NCBI RefSeq assembly: GCF_002797495.1
Contig: NZ_PGEZ01000001.1
Location: 1,364,001-1,428,000 of the forward strand
Source: Mumia flava
GTDB lineage: Bacteria; Actinomycetota; Actinomycetes; Propionibacteriales; Nocardioidaceae
DNA length: 64,000 nucleotides
Direction: 5' to 3'
Shown here: piece by piece, positions 18,891 to 27,984 of the stretch
Layout of the letters: the number at the start of each line of letters is the position of its first letter
Position numbering within the stretch: the first letter of the stretch is position 1
The notes under the pieces: generated by a model
Told to the model about the DNA's origin: nothing
Database searches by the model: none
What the model saw: the letters and a program-made list of their open reading frames with translations, nothing else
Made by a program: the position numbers and the translations under genes

Positions 18891-20338
18891 CAGTCCTCGC
18901 TCCCGGATGCTGCGCCGACGGACCAGCGTGGTCCCGACGGCGTGTCCTCGACCTCGACGCCCGCGGCCTTGAGCTGGTCGCGGACCCGATCGGCGGTCGC
19001 GAAGTCGCGCGCGGCGCGGGCCTCGGCGCGTTGGTCGAGCAGTGCGTCCACCAGCGTACCGAGCGCCTCACGCTCCGCCCCGGAGTCGGCGTCGGCGCCC
19101 GCCCACGTCGGCGACAGCGGATCGAGCCCGAGCACGTCGAGCATCCTGCGGACCGAGGTGACGAGCGTACGCAGGGCGACGGTGTCCACGTCGGCGGCGG
19201 CGAGCAGCTTGTTGCCCTCGCGGATCGCGTCCTGGACCACCGCGAGTGCCGCCGGCACCGCGAGGTCGTCGTCCATCGCGGTCGCGAACGCGTCGGACAC
19301 CGCACCCTCCGCGTCGGCGAGGTCGCGCGGAGCACCGGACGCCTCGCTCGCACGCCGTACGAACGCCTCGATCCGTCCGAACGCCGTCGCGGCCTCGGCG
19401 AGCGCCGCCTCGGAGTAGTCGATCACCGACCGGTAGTGGGCCGCGACCAGGTAGTAACGCACGTCGATCGGCCGGAACCGCTTCACGACCTCGCTGACCA
19501 GCAGGGAGTTGCCGACCGACTTGCTCATCTTCTCGCCGCCGATGCGCAGGAGCTGGTTGTGCATCCAGCTCGCCGCGAAGTCGAGCCCGGCCGCGCGCGC
19601 CTGGGCGAGCTCGTTCTCGTGGTGGGGGAAGCGCAGGTCCAGACCGCCGCCGTGGATGTCGAAGGCGGGACCGAGGTACTTCGTCGCCATCGCCGTGCAC
19701 TCGATGTGCCACCCGGGCCGGCCGGGACCCCACGGCGACGGCCAGGCGGCGGTCCCCGGCTCATCGGCCTTGTGGCCCTTCCAGAGCGCGAAGTCGCGCG
19801 GGTCGCGCTTGCCCCGGGGGTCGGCGTCACCGGCGTCGAGCATGTCGTCCAGCCGCTGCCGCGACAGCTCGCCGTAGTCCGGCCAGCTGCGCACGTCGAA
19901 GTACACGTCCCCCGACCCGTCCGGGGCGACGTAGGCGTGCCCACGCTCGATCAGCGTCTCGACCAGCCCCACGATCTCGGGGATGTGGCCGGTCGCGCGT
20001 GGCTCGTACGTCGGCGGCAGGCAGCCGAGCACGTCGTACGCCGCGTGCAGCGCGCGCTCGTTCGCGTACGCGACGGCCCACCACGGCCGATCCTCCTCGG
20101 ACTGCTTCGCGAGGATCTTGTCGTCGATGTCGGTGACGTTCGCGACCAGGGTGACCGCGTAGCCCTCGTGGGTCATCCACCGCCGCAGCACGTCGAAGAC
20201 CACCTCCTTGCGGATGTGGCCGAGGTGCGGCGGACCCTGGACGGTGAGACCGCAGTGGTAGATCCCGACCGCGCCGGGGGCGATCGGGACGAAGTCGCGG
20301 ACCTGCATCGTCGCGGAGTCGTAGAGGCTCAGTGTCAC
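18890..20338 (-). CDS. cysS: Cysteinyl-tRNA synthetase
   Basis: The 482-residue class Ia synthetase charges tRNA-Cys. Visible are the zinc cysteine at residue 29 ([15 protein letters not shown], containing the HIGH variant HLGH), WHIECTAMA and the [18 protein letters not shown] block. KMSKS occurs in [15 protein letters not shown], and a DALR-like anticodon region is present. CGLTVQ replaces the commoner CGPTVY. GTG 20338 starts [14 protein letters not shown]; codons upstream look non-coding. It is not MshC, which lacks the C-terminal domain. Confidence 0.93.
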   Translation of the reverse strand: MTLSLYDSATMQVRDFVPIAPGAVGIYHCGLTVQGPPHLGHIRKEVVFDVLRRWMTHEGYAVTLVANVTDIDDKILAKQSEEDRPWWAVAYANERALHAAYDVLGCLPPTYEPRATGHIPEIVGLVETLIERGHAYVAPDGSGDVYFDVRSWPDYGELSRQRLDDMLDAGDADPRGKRDPRDFALWKGHKADEPGTAAWPSPWGPGRPGWHIECTAMATKYLGPAFDIHGGGLDLRFPHHENELAQARAAGLDFAASWMHNQLLRIGGEKMSKSVGNSLLVSEVVKRFRPIDVRYYLVAAHYRSVIDYSEAALAEAATAFGRIEAFVRRASEASGAPRDLADAEGAVSDAFATAMDDDLAVPAALAVVQDAIREGNKLLAAADVDTVALRTLVTSVRRMLDVLGLDPLSPTWAGADADSGAEREALGTLVDALLDQRAEARAARDFATADRVRDQLKAAGVEVEDTPSGPRWSVGAASGSED

Positions 20339-20468
20339 CCGTCCAGCGTAGTGGAGCCGGGCCACCGGCCCCGGCCCGCGGACGGACGGGCGGCGCGACG
20401 AGCGGTTCGGGGCGCGGGAGCCGCCCGGTCGTGCTTACAGTCGTGCCCTGCGAGCGAGGAGGGTGCGG

Positions 20469-21755
20469 ATGCGGGGACTGGTGATCGGCGCAGCCGGGAC
20501 CGTGGCGGCCACGGTGCTGACCGCACCTGCCGCCGCAGCTACGACAGCGGCGGACACGACCGCCGCCACCCGTGCGGCCGCCCCCGCCGCGGTGAGCGCC
20601 TCCGGCGGTGCCCGGGTCTCGTCTGCCCGCTGGCGCGGCGCGGGCCTGCGGGCCGGCTCGGGCCGCGGCTGGGCCGTCCGTGCCGGCGCGGTGCGCATCA
20701 CCCGGCCGACGTCGCGGGTCCGCACCGGCGGCCGGACGTACGACCGGGTGCGCTGGACGTCGCCCTGGGCGAAGGTCGGCTTCGGCGCCGGCGAGGTGAT
20801 CGCCTCGTGGACCGCCGTGACTCCCCGGCGGACCTGGATCTCCGTCTCGGTGAAGGTCCGCACCGCCGACGGCAGGACCGGATCGTGGGACCAGGTCGCG
20901 CGGTGGGCCCATACCGGAAAGGCGATCGACCGCCGTTCGGGTCGGGCGCAGCGCGACGATCTCGCGCGACTGGTGACGGACGTCGTGAAGACCCGCGGCG
21001 GTGCCCGCGCCCGGGGGTGGCGGATCCGCGTCGACCTGCACCGCCCGGCGGGCAGCTCGGCGACGCCGCGGCTGACCTCGGTCGGGGCGGTGGCCTCCGT
21101 ACGCGCCCGCGCCGCACGCGCCACGTCGACCCCGCGGCGCGCGAGCCGGGTCGCGCTGACCGTGCCGCGGTACTCGCAGATGCTGCACCGCGGCACGTAC
21201 GGCCAGTGGGGCGGTGGCGGAGCCGCCTGGTGCTCGCCGACCTCGACCGCGATGGTCCTGCGGGCGCAGGGCCGCGGGCCGAAGCCCCGGGCCTACGCCT
21301 GGGTCCGCCGCGACGTGCCGCAGCGCTTCGTCGTCCACGCCGCGCGCGGGACGTACGACCACCGCTACCGCGGGACCGGGAACTGGCCGTTCAACACCGC
21401 CTACGCGGGCTCGTACGGCACCGACGCGTTCGTGACCCGGCTGACCTCCTTGCGGCAGGCCGAGGCGTTCGTACGGGCCGGGATCCCGCTGGTGCTGTCG
21501 ATCCGCTTCGGCGCCGGTGAGCTCGCCGGCGCGCCGATCTCGTCGACCGCCGGCCACCTCGTGGTGCTCCGCGGGTTCACGGCGTCCGGTGACGCGCTGG
21601 TCAACGACCCCGCCGCCCGACGGCGCTCGGGCGTCGACCGGCGCTACCGCCGCGACCAGCTCGAGCGCGCGTGGCTGCGCGGCAGCGGCGGCACGACCTA
21701 TGTCGTCCGTACGCCGGGCCGCTCCCTGCCGCCGCTTCCCGGCCACCGGTGGTGA
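20469..21755 (+). CDS. Secreted C39-like cysteine peptidase
   Basis: The 428-residue protein has a signal peptide (VIGAAGTVAATVLTAPAAAA). A region of about 200 residues resembles the N-terminal half of actinobacterial C39_2 peptidases. The catalytic domain follows, with QWGGGGAAWCSPTSTAMVL (Cys255), AGHLVVLRGF (His near 362) and VNDPAA supplying the Asn/Asp. It is probably an extracytoplasmic papain-fold peptidase or amidase; the target is unknown. AGGAGG lies 6 nt before ATG 20469. The protein is rich in Arg and Ala. Confidence 0.85.
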   Translation: MRGLVIGAAGTVAATVLTAPAAAATTAADTTAATRAAAPAAVSASGGARVSSARWRGAGLRAGSGRGWAVRAGAVRITRPTSRVRTGGRTYDRVRWTSPWAKVGFGAGEVIASWTAVTPRRTWISVSVKVRTADGRTGSWDQVARWAHTGKAIDRRSGRAQRDDLARLVTDVVKTRGGARARGWRIRVDLHRPAGSSATPRLTSVGAVASVRARAARATSTPRRASRVALTVPRYSQMLHRGTYGQWGGGGAAWCSPTSTAMVLRAQGRGPKPRAYAWVRRDVPQRFVVHAARGTYDHRYRGTGNWPFNTAYAGSYGTDAFVTRLTSLRQAEAFVRAGIPLVLSIRFGAGELAGAPISSTAGHLVVLRGFTASGDALVNDPAARRRSGVDRRYRRDQLERAWLRGSGGTTYVVRTPGRSLPPLPGHRW

Positions 21756-21758
21756 CCG

Positions 21759-21898
21759 GGTCTCGATCGTCGCTCCGCTCCGCCTCGACCAGCGGAAGGG
21801 ACGTCCTCCGCTCCGCCTCGACCAGCGGAAGGGACGTCCTCCGCTCCGCCTCGACCAGCGGAAGGGACGTCCTCCGCTCCACCTCGACCACCGCACGG
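21759..21898. repeat. 33-bp tandem repeat array seeded from a palindromic repeat
   Basis: GGTCTCGATC (21759-21768) and CCTCGACC (to 21790) form one palindromic element. Its right half then expands into three identical 33-bp units at 21776-21808, 21809-21841 and 21842-21874, and a diverged partial fourth from 21875. Each unit begins CGCTCCGCCTCGACCAGCGG. The perfect identity of the units implies recent duplication. It lies between the C39 peptidase gene and ispF. Confidence 0.9.
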
Positions 21899-21929
21899 GC
21901 GCACGAGCGGGATCGGCGATGATGGGGCC

Positions 21930-22427
21930 GTGACCTCCCCAGACGTCCCCCGGGTCGGCATCGGCACCGACGTGCACGCGTACGACGCGTCCCGCCCCAT
22001 GTGGTGCGCCGGCCTGCACTGGCCCGACGAGCCTCAGGGACTGGCCGGCCACTCCGACGGCGACGTCGTCGCCCACGCCGTCTGCGACGCGGTGCTGTCG
22101 GCCGCGGGCCTCGGGGACCTCGGCAGCCAGTACGGCACGACCGACCCCCGCTGGTCGGGCGCGTCCGGGGTGGTGTTCCTCGCCGAGACGGCGCGGCGGG
22201 TGCGGGCGGCCGGGTACGCCATCCAGAACGCCTCGGTCCAGCTGATCGCGTCGCGGCCGAAGGTCGGGACGCGGCGCAGCGAGGCCGAGGCGGTCCTGTC
22301 GGAGGCGCTGGGTGCTCCGGTGTCGGTCGCCGGGACCACCACCGACGGCCTCGGGCTCACCGGACGTGGCGAGGGCGCGGCCGCGATCGCCACCGCTCTC
22401 GTGACCGCCGTCAGCTCCGGGTCGTGA
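21930..22427 (+). CDS. ispF: 2-C-methyl-D-erythritol 2,4-cyclodiphosphate synthase
   Basis: The 165-residue MEP-pathway enzyme converts CDP-ME 2-phosphate to ME-cyclodiphosphate for isoprenoid synthesis. [11 protein letters not shown] supplies the metal ligands Asp14 and His16. [15 protein letters not shown] supplies the third, His49. [18 protein letters not shown] and [14 protein letters not shown] are the other family blocks. GTG 21930 is the start. ispF usually follows ispD in the carD-ispD-ispF set; here ispD is absent and a nirD-like gene lies between carD and ispF. The last 17 nt overlap that gene. Confidence 0.95.
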   Translation: MTSPDVPRVGIGTDVHAYDASRPMWCAGLHWPDEPQGLAGHSDGDVVAHAVCDAVLSAAGLGDLGSQYGTTDPRWSGASGVVFLAETARRVRAAGYAIQNASVQLIASRPKVGTRRSEAEAVLSEALGAPVSVAGTTTDGLGLTGRGEGAAAIATALVTAVSSGS

Positions 22428-22764
22428 TGCAGACCTCGACGTAGCCGTTGACCACCCGGACCGGGTACGTCGCGAGCTTCGTCATCGGGTCGTCGACGCT
22501 CACGCCGGTCGCGAGGTCGAACAGCTCCCGTCCGGCGGGGGCGGCCAGCAGGGCGCGGCCGTCGCGGTGGATCACGAGGCCGCGCGCCATCGTCTGCGTC
22601 CCGGCGTACGGGTCGCGGTTGCCCACGGCGTACAAGGTCCGCTCGGCGGTCCGGAACAGCGCCACCTGCTTGCCGCGGACCAGGGCGGACACTCCGATGC
22701 CGACGACGAGCTCACCCGCGTCGCAGACCTTGACCCAGGTCGCCACCCCGCTCGACGTCGCCAT
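22411..22764 (-). CDS. NirD-like Rieske-fold protein (nitrite reductase small-subunit family)
   Basis: The 117-residue protein has a Rieske fold without the Cys/His cluster ligands, as is normal for Nir[20 protein letters not shown] is near the start, followed by [11 protein letters not shown] and RGLVIHRDG, with [15 protein letters not shown] at the C-terminus. NirD is the small partner of assimilatory NAD(P)H nitrite reductase NirB, which is not in this window. TACCGT lies 6 nt before the ATG and could give a leaderless message. Its tail overlaps ispF. Confidence 0.85.
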   Translation of the reverse strand: MATSSGVATWVKVCDAGELVVGIGVSALVRGKQVALFRTAERTLYAVGNRDPYAGTQTMARGLVIHRDGRALLAAPAGRELFDLATGVSVDDPMTKLATYPVRVVNGYVEVCITTRS

Positions 22765-22841
22765 GCCGTGACGGTAAGCAGCGCGCGTTTCGGGCGGATT
22801 ACGCTACGCAACGCCCGTGCAAACAGAATCGCACACGGACA

Positions 22842-22881
22842 ACGGCCGAGCCGCCTCCCCTACGGGAAGCGGCTCGGCCGT
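22842..22881 (-). terminator. Hairpin terminator after carD
   Basis: ACGGCCGAGCCGC and GCGGCTCGGCCGT form a 13-bp perfect stem with short extra pairing around a CTA centre. It begins about 30 nt after the carD stop, without a strong T-tract, as is common in high-GC actinobacteria. Confidence 0.8.
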
Positions 22882-22912
22882 CGAGCCCGGACGTCGGTGT
22901 CCGGAGAGGTGA

Positions 22913-23398
22913 TCAGGACGCGAGAACCTCGTCGAGCAGGGTCTCCGCCTTGTCCTCGTTGGTGTTCTCCGCCAGTGCCAGCTCGGAGACGAGGATCTGC
23001 CGAGCCTTCGCGAGCATCCGCTTCTCGCCGGCCGACAGCCCTCGGTCCCGCTCACGCCGCCAGAGGTCACGGACGACCTCCGCGACCTTCATCACGTCAC
23101 CGGAGTGGAGCTTCTCGAGATTCGCCTTGTAGCGACGCGACCAGTTCGTCGGCTCCTCCGCGTGCTCGGCGCGAAGAACCCCGAAGACCCGGTCCAGCCC
23201 GTCCTTGTCCACGACGTCGCGGACCCCGACCAGATCGAGGTTGCACGCCGGGACCCGGACCACGAGGTCGTTCTGAGCGACGATGCGCAGAACGAGGTAC
23301 TGACGTTCCTCGCCCTTGATCGTGCGCGTCTCGATGTCCTCGATGACGGCGGCACCATGATTGGGGTAGACAACCGTTTCGCCAACAGTGAAAGTCAT
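22913..23398 (-). CDS. carD: CarD-family RNA-polymerase-binding transcription regulator
   Basis: The 161-residue protein matches mycobacterial CarD in length and order. A Tudor-like RNAP-interaction domain ([20 protein letters not shown], then [20 protein letters not shown]) precedes a helical DNA-binding domain. That domain has [17 protein letters not shown] with the conserved Trp, and [17 protein letters not shown]. CarD stabilises the open complex at many promoters, including rRNA. A TAGACT -10 box on this strand lies at 23426-23431, and AAAGGG is 10 nt before the ATG. Confidence 0.96.
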   Translation of the reverse strand: MTFTVGETVVYPNHGAAVIEDIETRTIKGEERQYLVLRIVAQNDLVVRVPACNLDLVGVRDVVDKDGLDRVFGVLRAEHAEEPTNWSRRYKANLEKLHSGDVMKVAEVVRDLWRRERDRGLSAGEKRMLAKARQILVSELALAENTNEDKAETLLDEVLAS

Positions 23399-23686
23399 AT
23401 GTCCATAGCCCTTTCTTAGGTGACCAGTCTAACACGTCCGCCAACCGGTCGCTTCAGCGTTTGTGCAGGTCAGAGGCCGAATCGTGACTTGACAAAGGCC
23501 CGCGGAAGTGGCAGTCGGGCATGTGCCCACCTCCGTCCGGCGGCCTCCGACGGCGCCGAACGCCGTCCTCCGACGACACCGCAGGACGGGTTGAGCGAGC
23601 CCCTCCGGGCGACCTCGTCGAACATCGGCGACCGCCCGCGGATACGCTGTGCTCGTCGTCCGTGTCGTCCACGAAAGGGTCGAGCT

Positions 23687-24307
23687 GTGCTCACTCGTCC
23701 GCGCCGCGTCGCCGCCGCGCTCGCCGTCGCCAGCATCGCTGTCGTCGCCTCGGGCTGCGGGACCGGATTCAACGCTCAGACCAACGCGGTCTACCAGGCG
23801 GGTGTCGGCACGAACAACCGGTCGGCCGACGTCGACCTGCTCAACGTGCTCTTCGTGCAGAACGACGACGGCAGCGCCACGCTCTCGGCCGGGCTGGTCA
23901 ACCAGACCCGCGACCGCGACACCCTGCTGTCAGTCGAGGCCGTCACGCTCGCCGGGACCCCGGTGGACGTCACGATGGACAAGACGGTCCCGGTCGCACC
24001 GCTGCGGCTGACCACGCTGGGGACGAAGACCCAGGTCCTGATCGACGGCGACCTGAGCGCCGGGCAGTTCCTGGACCTCACGTTCACCTTCGAGAACGCC
24101 GGCACCGTCGAGGTCCAGGCCCCGATCGTGCTCCGCGTCCCGCTCTACGACTCCGTCGCCGAGCCGCCGGCACCCGCGGAGGACGCCGAGGCGACCGCGG
24201 AGGAGGAAGCCGCGGCCGTCGAGGAGGAGGCCGCCGCCGAGCAGGAGGCCGAGGCCGCGGAGGACGACGCCCCGACCGAGGAAGAGGACACCCCGCAGGA
24301 GCGCTGA
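23687..24307 (+). CDS. Actinobacterial lipoprotein (DUF461-like), acidic C-terminus
   Basis: The 206-residue protein has a lipoprotein signal (AAALAVASIAVVASGC, Cys25). An immunoglobulin-like beta domain of about 130 residues follows, with NRSADVDLLNVLFVQNDDGS and LVNQTRDRDTLLSVEAVTL. The tail of about 45 residues is almost only Glu, Ala and Asp. GTG 23687 has AAAGGG 7 nt upstream. A lipoprotein of this type next to carD and the pho regulators is conserved in actinobacteria. A copper-chaperone-like (PCuAC-related) fold is possible but not shown. Divergent from carD across 288 bp. Confidence 0.8.
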   Translation: MLTRPRRVAAALAVASIAVVASGCGTGFNAQTNAVYQAGVGTNNRSADVDLLNVLFVQNDDGSATLSAGLVNQTRDRDTLLSVEAVTLAGTPVDVTMDKTVPVAPLRLTTLGTKTQVLIDGDLSAGQFLDLTFTFENAGTVEVQAPIVLRVPLYDSVAEPPAPAEDAEATAEEEAAAVEEEAAAEQEAEAAEDDAPTEEEDTPQER

Positions 24308-24317
24308 CCGCCTGCGG

Positions 24318-25112
24318 TCAGCTCACCTCGGAGCGCAGCCAGGCGATGTCGTCGACCACGGCGTCGCCGTGCGTCTCGCAGATCACCGGCGCGCCGGCCG
24401 CGCCGACCACGTCGGCCAGGACCTGGGCGGGGATCTCTCCGCTCGTCAGGTGCGTGTGCCGGTCCGCTCCGGAGTCGAAGGCGTCACGGCTGTTGTTGCA
24501 GTGGACGAGATCGATGCGCCCCGTGATCGCGGTGACCTTCTCGACCACGTCCTCCAGCGCGATGCCGCCCGCCCAGGCGTGACACGTGTCGAGGCAGAAG
24601 CCCCACCCCTCGGCGCCGTCACCGGCCTGGATCGCCTCCCAGGTCCGCGCGATCCGGTCGAGGCGGCGCGCCATCGACCAGTCGCCGCCCGCGGTGTTCT
24701 CGAGGAGCACCGGGACCTTCGCGTCGATCGCGTCGACGCACTTGCGCCAGCTGTCGAACCCGCGCTCGAGGTCCGCCTCGGCGTCGACGTACCCACCGTG
24801 CACCACGACCCCGCTCGCGCCGATCTCGGCCGCACCGTCGACGGCGTTCTGGATCAGCTTGCGGCTCGGGATCCGGACACGGTTGTTCATGCTCGCCACG
24901 TTGATGGGGTACGGGGCGTGCACGTAGACGGGCAGGTCCCGCTCCGCGAAACCGTCGCGGAGCCCCTCAGCCCCACCGGGGAACGTGTACTTCGGCCACT
25001 TCCAGCTCTGCGGGTCGCCGAGGAAGATCTGGACCACGTCCGCGCCGACGCGCTCGGCGTCGGTGAACGGGTCGTCGGAGCTGACGTGCGTGCCGATCCG
25101 GACGGTGCTCAT
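24318..25112 (-). CDS. nfo: Deoxyribonuclease IV (AP endonuclease, endonuclease IV family)
   Basis: The 264-residue TIM-barrel enzyme cuts DNA 5' of abasic sites. Family signatures include [60 protein letters not shown] and the zinc-ligand block [32 protein letters not shown] and PVICETHGD complete the metal site. It converges with the lipoprotein gene, 10 nt apart. GTG 25115 just upstream is an alternative start. Confidence 0.9.
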   Translation of the reverse strand: MSTVRIGTHVSSDDPFTDAERVGADVVQIFLGDPQSWKWPKYTFPGGAEGLRDGFAERDLPVYVHAPYPINVASMNNRVRIPSRKLIQNAVDGAAEIGASGVVVHGGYVDAEADLERGFDSWRKCVDAIDAKVPVLLENTAGGDWSMARRLDRIARTWEAIQAGDGAEGWGFCLDTCHAWAGGIALEDVVEKVTAITGRIDLVHCNNSRDAFDSGADRHTHLTSGEIPAQVLADVVGAAGAPVICETHGDAVVDDIAWLRSEVS

Positions 25113-25132
25113 CACCCCACCCTAGGGCCGGC

Positions 25133-25813
25133 TCAGACCTCGAACTTGTAGCCGAGCCCGCGGACCGTGACCAGCGTGCGCGGCTTCGACGGGTCGTCCT
25201 CGATCTTGGACCGCAGACGCTTGACGTGGACGTCCAGCGTCTTGGTGTCCCCGACGTAGTCCGACCCCCACACCCGGTCGATCAGCTGCCCCCGTGTGAG
25301 AACCCGGCCGACGTTGCGCAGGAAGAGCTCCAGCAGCTCGAACTCCTTGAGCGGCAGGCGCACCTCCGTACCGCCGACCGTGACGACGTGCCGGTCGACG
25401 TCCATGCGCACCTTGCCGACCTCGAGCGTCGCCGAGGAGAGCTCCTCCGGCTCCACCCCCCGGCGCAGCACCGCCCGGATCCGCGCCACGAGCTCGCGCG
25501 GGCTGTACGGCTTGGTGACGTAGTCGTCGGCGCCGAGCTCGAGCCCCACGACCTTGTCGACCTCCGAGTCCTTCGCCGAGACCATGATCACCGGGACGTT
25601 CGAGGTCGCCCGCAACCGCCGGCACACCTCCGTACCCGAGGTGCCCGGAAGCATCAGGTCGAGCAGCACGATGTCCGCGCCGTTGCGCTCGAACTCGTCC
25701 AGCGCCGCGGTCCCGTCGGTCGCGATCTGGACGTCGAACCCTTCCTTGCGCAGGACGTACGAGAGCGCATCGATGTAGCTCTCTTCGTCCTCGACGACGA
25801 GTACTCGGGTCAC
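25133..25813 (-). CDS. regX3: Response regulator RegX3/PhoP (OmpR/PhoB family)
   Basis: The 226-residue protein has a receiver domain with acidic pocket VVEDEE, phospho-acceptor Asp52 (IVLLDLMLPG) and SAKDSEVDKV. A linker leads to a winged-helix DNA-binding domain (PLKEFELLELFLRNVGRVLT, VDVHVKRLRSKIED-like and VRGLGYKFEV). It controls the phosphate-starvation regulon by binding PHO boxes. Its GTG overlaps the senX3 stop (GTGA). The PHO box at 27156-27209 upstream of senX3 suggests autoregulation. Confidence 0.95.
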   Translation of the reverse strand: MTRVLVVEDEESYIDALSYVLRKEGFDVQIATDGTAALDEFERNGADIVLLDLMLPGTSGTEVCRRLRATSNVPVIMVSAKDSEVDKVVGLELGADDYVTKPYSPRELVARIRAVLRRGVEPEELSSATLEVGKVRMDVDRHVVTVGGTEVRLPLKEFELLELFLRNVGRVLTRGQLIDRVWGSDYVGDTKTLDVHVKRLRSKIEDDPSKPRTLVTVRGLGYKFEV

Positions 25814-27111
25814 GGACGGACCTCCTGGGTCGGGCGGACCGGCGCGATGCCGGGGACGGTGCGGACGTGGTGGGCGGCCCGGCCGGCCTCGGCGGCCGGA
25901 CCGTCGGCTTCGCCGCCCGCGGGCGGGGGCGTCTCGCCGGACCCCTCGGCGTCGGAGCCCTCGGCGTCCTCGCGGGTCCTGGCAGCGGCCGGCAGGACGA
26001 GGGTGAAGGACGATCCCTCACCGGGCTCGCTCCAGACCTCGACCGAGCCGCCGTGGCTCGCCGCGACGTGCTTCACGATCGACAGCCCGAGACCGGTGCC
26101 GCCGGTCGAGCGGGAGCGCGCCGGGTCCACCCGGTAGAACCGCTCGAAGATCCGCTCCAGCTCCGGCGCCGGGATGCCGATCCCCTGGTCACGGACCGTC
26201 ACCTGGACGTCCTCGTCGTGGTGCTCGGCGACGACCGAGACGTGGGTCCGCTCGGGGGAGTACGCGACGGCGTTCTCCACCAGGTTGTTCAGCGCCTGGA
26301 GCAGCTGGGAAGGGTCGCCCAGGACGTAGAGCTCGTCGTCGCACCGCATCGCGATGTCGATCCCGCGCAGCTCGGCGTCCGTGCCGTTCGCCTCGACCGA
26401 CGCCCGCACGAGACGCGCGACGTCGACCTCCTGCGGCTCGTCGACCAGGTCGTCGCCCTGCAGCCGGGACAGCTCGATGATCTGCTGGACCAGCCGGGTC
26501 AGACGCTCGCCCTCGCGCTGCATCCGCCCGGCGAACCGTACGACCGCTTCCGGGTCGTCGTGCGCCTCCGCAACCGCCTCGGCGAGCAGGTTCAGGGCGC
26601 CGACGGGGGTCTTCAGCTCGTGGCTCACGTTCGCGACGAAGTCGCGGCGGATCCGCTCGACGTGCCGCTCGCGGGTGCGGTCGTCGACGAGCACGACCAC
26701 CAGGCGCGAGGTGAGAGGCGCGACGCGCACGAGCACGTGCCGCTGGCGGCGGTGGCCGAGCCTCAGCACGATCTCGTCCTCACGGACCTGCCCGTCGCGA
26801 CGAACCTGCCGGACCAGCTCGCGCATGGCCGGGTTCTCGAGGCGGGTGTCCTGCACCAGGCCCATCGCGTGCGCCGGTGCCGACGCCTTCACCACCCGCT
26901 CGGCCGCGTCGACGATCACGGCCGACGAGCGCAGCACGGACAGCACCGCGACGGCGCCGACCGGGACCTCCGGCTCGGGCTGCGGTGGGACGATCGTCTG
27001 TGCTCGTTCGCTGTAGCGCCACGCGTAGGCCACCCCGGCGCCCAGGAGCAGGCCGAAGGCGGCCCCGAAGACGAAAGCGACGTTCGGGTCCACAACACCG
27101 ATCGTACGCAC
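25810..27111 (-). CDS. senX3: Sensor histidine kinase SenX3/PhoR
   Basis: The 433-residue kinase has an N-terminal helix (VAFVFGAAFGLLLGAGVAYAW), a PAS-like region, and the H-box VANVSHELKTPVGAL. N-box NNLVENAVAYSPE, G1 DQGIGIP and G2 GGTGLGLSIVKHVAASHG complete the catalytic core. About 65 residues rich in Glu, Gly, Pro and Ala follow the ATPase domain, longer than in typical SenX3. It phosphorylates RegX3 under phosphate limitation and is held off by PhoU and the Pst system in studied relatives. GTG 27111 is chosen; GTG 27093 is also possible. Confidence 0.93.
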   Translation of the reverse strand: MRTIGVVDPNVAFVFGAAFGLLLGAGVAYAWRYSERAQTIVPPQPEPEVPVGAVAVLSVLRSSAVIVDAAERVVKASAPAHAMGLVQDTRLENPAMRELVRQVRRDGQVREDEIVLRLGHRRQRHVLVRVAPLTSRLVVVLVDDRTRERHVERIRRDFVANVSHELKTPVGALNLLAEAVAEAHDDPEAVVRFAGRMQREGERLTRLVQQIIELSRLQGDDLVDEPQEVDVARLVRASVEANGTDAELRGIDIAMRCDDELYVLGDPSQLLQALNNLVENAVAYSPERTHVSVVAEHHDEDVQVTVRDQGIGIPAPELERIFERFYRVDPARSRSTGGTGLGLSIVKHVAASHGGSVEVWSEPGEGSSFTLVLPAAARTREDAEGSDAEGSGETPPPAGGEADGPAAEAGRAAHHVRTVPGIAPVRPTQEVRP

Positions 27112-27155
27112 ACCGCACGCACCCGCCCGAACTCACCAAGGCGTGACCCGGGCCG

Positions 27156-27209
27156 GTTCGCCCAGTGTTCACCATGCGTTCACCACAGGTCCCGGGTGGT
27201 TCACCCGGG
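27156..27209. promoter_or_regulatory. PHO box (RegX3/PhoP binding site) between senX3 and phoU
   Basis: Three directly adjacent 11-nt units are seen: GTTCGCCCAGT (27156), GTTCACCATGC (27167) and GTTCACCACAG (27178). After 10 nt comes a fourth, GTTCACCCGGG (27199). They match the actinobacterial PHO-box unit G(G/T)TCAYYYR. CCCGGGTGGTTCACCCGGG (27191-27209) is also a dyad. The position between divergent kinase and phoU genes matches the site known in Streptomyces. Confidence 0.9.
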
Positions 27210-27226
27210 GTGCGTACGGTCGTCGC

Positions 27227-27874
27227 ATGCGTGACTCCCTCGATGATCAGCTCGATGCGCTCGACGCCGACCTGGTGGCGATGACCACCGCGGTCCGGTT
27301 CTCGCTCGCGCGCGCGAGCGCTGCACTGCTCGAGGGCGACATCGAGGCCGGCGAGCTCGTGATCAGCGGCGACACGGTGATCGATGCAGCCCGCGAGTCC
27401 TGCGAGGCCGATGCGTTCTCGCTGCTCGCCACCCAGCAGCCCGTCGCCTCGGACCTGCGCCGAGTCGTGGCCGGGATCCGGATCGCCGGTGACCTGGAAC
27501 GGATCGGCGACCTCGCCGTGCACGTCGCCAAGCTCGCGCGGATGCGCGCTCCGGAGCCCGCCGTCCCCGAGACGGCGCGCGTGATGGTCGCGCAGATGGC
27601 CAGCGTGGCCGAGGGCATGCTCGAGTCCGTCGCGATCGTGCTCGGCACCCACGACCTCGATGCCGCCGTCGCGCTGCTCACCCAGGACGACGAGCTCGAC
27701 GGCCTGTACCGCTCGACCTTCCGCCGCCTGCTGAGCGACCAGTGGCCGCACGGCGTCGAGACCGCGGTCGACATCGCGCTGCTCGCCCGCTACTACGAGC
27801 GCACCGGCGACCACGCCGTCTCGATCGCACGCCGGATCGTCTACCAGGTCACCGGCGAGGTCCCGCTGGGGTGA
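27227..27874 (+). CDS. phoU: Phosphate signalling protein PhoU
   Basis: The 215-residue protein is built of two three-helix PhoU repeats. Each carries the acidic metal-binding motif: RIAGDLERIGDLAVHVAKLA in the first and RYYERTGDHAVSIARRIVY in the second. PhoU links the Pst transporter to the SenX3-type kinase and represses the phosphate response when phosphate is plentiful. Its ATG lies 18 nt after the last PHO-box unit, so it is probably transcribed under RegX3 control. Divergent from senX3. Confidence 0.95.
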   Translation: MRDSLDDQLDALDADLVAMTTAVRFSLARASAALLEGDIEAGELVISGDTVIDAARESCEADAFSLLATQQPVASDLRRVVAGIRIAGDLERIGDLAVHVAKLARMRAPEPAVPETARVMVAQMASVAEGMLESVAIVLGTHDLDAAVALLTQDDELDGLYRSTFRRLLSDQWPHGVETAVDIALLARYYERTGDHAVSIARRIVYQVTGEVPLG

Positions 27875-27881
27875 GGAGCGG

Positions 27882-27958
27882 GCGGTCGAGCCGGCGCGTG
27901 GGGCGCCCGTGCGTACACCGGGAGTCCACGCGGGCGATCCGCGCGTCGCCTCGACCGC
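27882..27958. terminator. Long inverted repeat between convergent phoU and TauE genes
   Basis: GCGGTCGAG at 27882-27890 pairs with CTCGACCGC ending at 27958, and the arms extend with CGCG. The loop is about 40 nt and itself GC-rich. It could act as a bidirectional terminator. The CTCGACC arm resembles the palindromic family at 8379 and 21759. Confidence 0.5.
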
Positions 27959-27984
27959 CTGCTTCTTCGCGCTGTGTGACGCGG

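Noticed and set aside
18890-20338. cysS considered as mshC (mycothiol ligase), given the nearby msh genes
   Set aside because: The protein is full-length with the C-terminal anticodon-binding region and sits in the conserved cysS-rlmB pair; MshC is shorter and lacks that region.
21776-21898. 33-bp tandem units considered as a CRISPR array
   Set aside because: The units are directly adjacent, with no unique spacers, and no cas genes are nearby.
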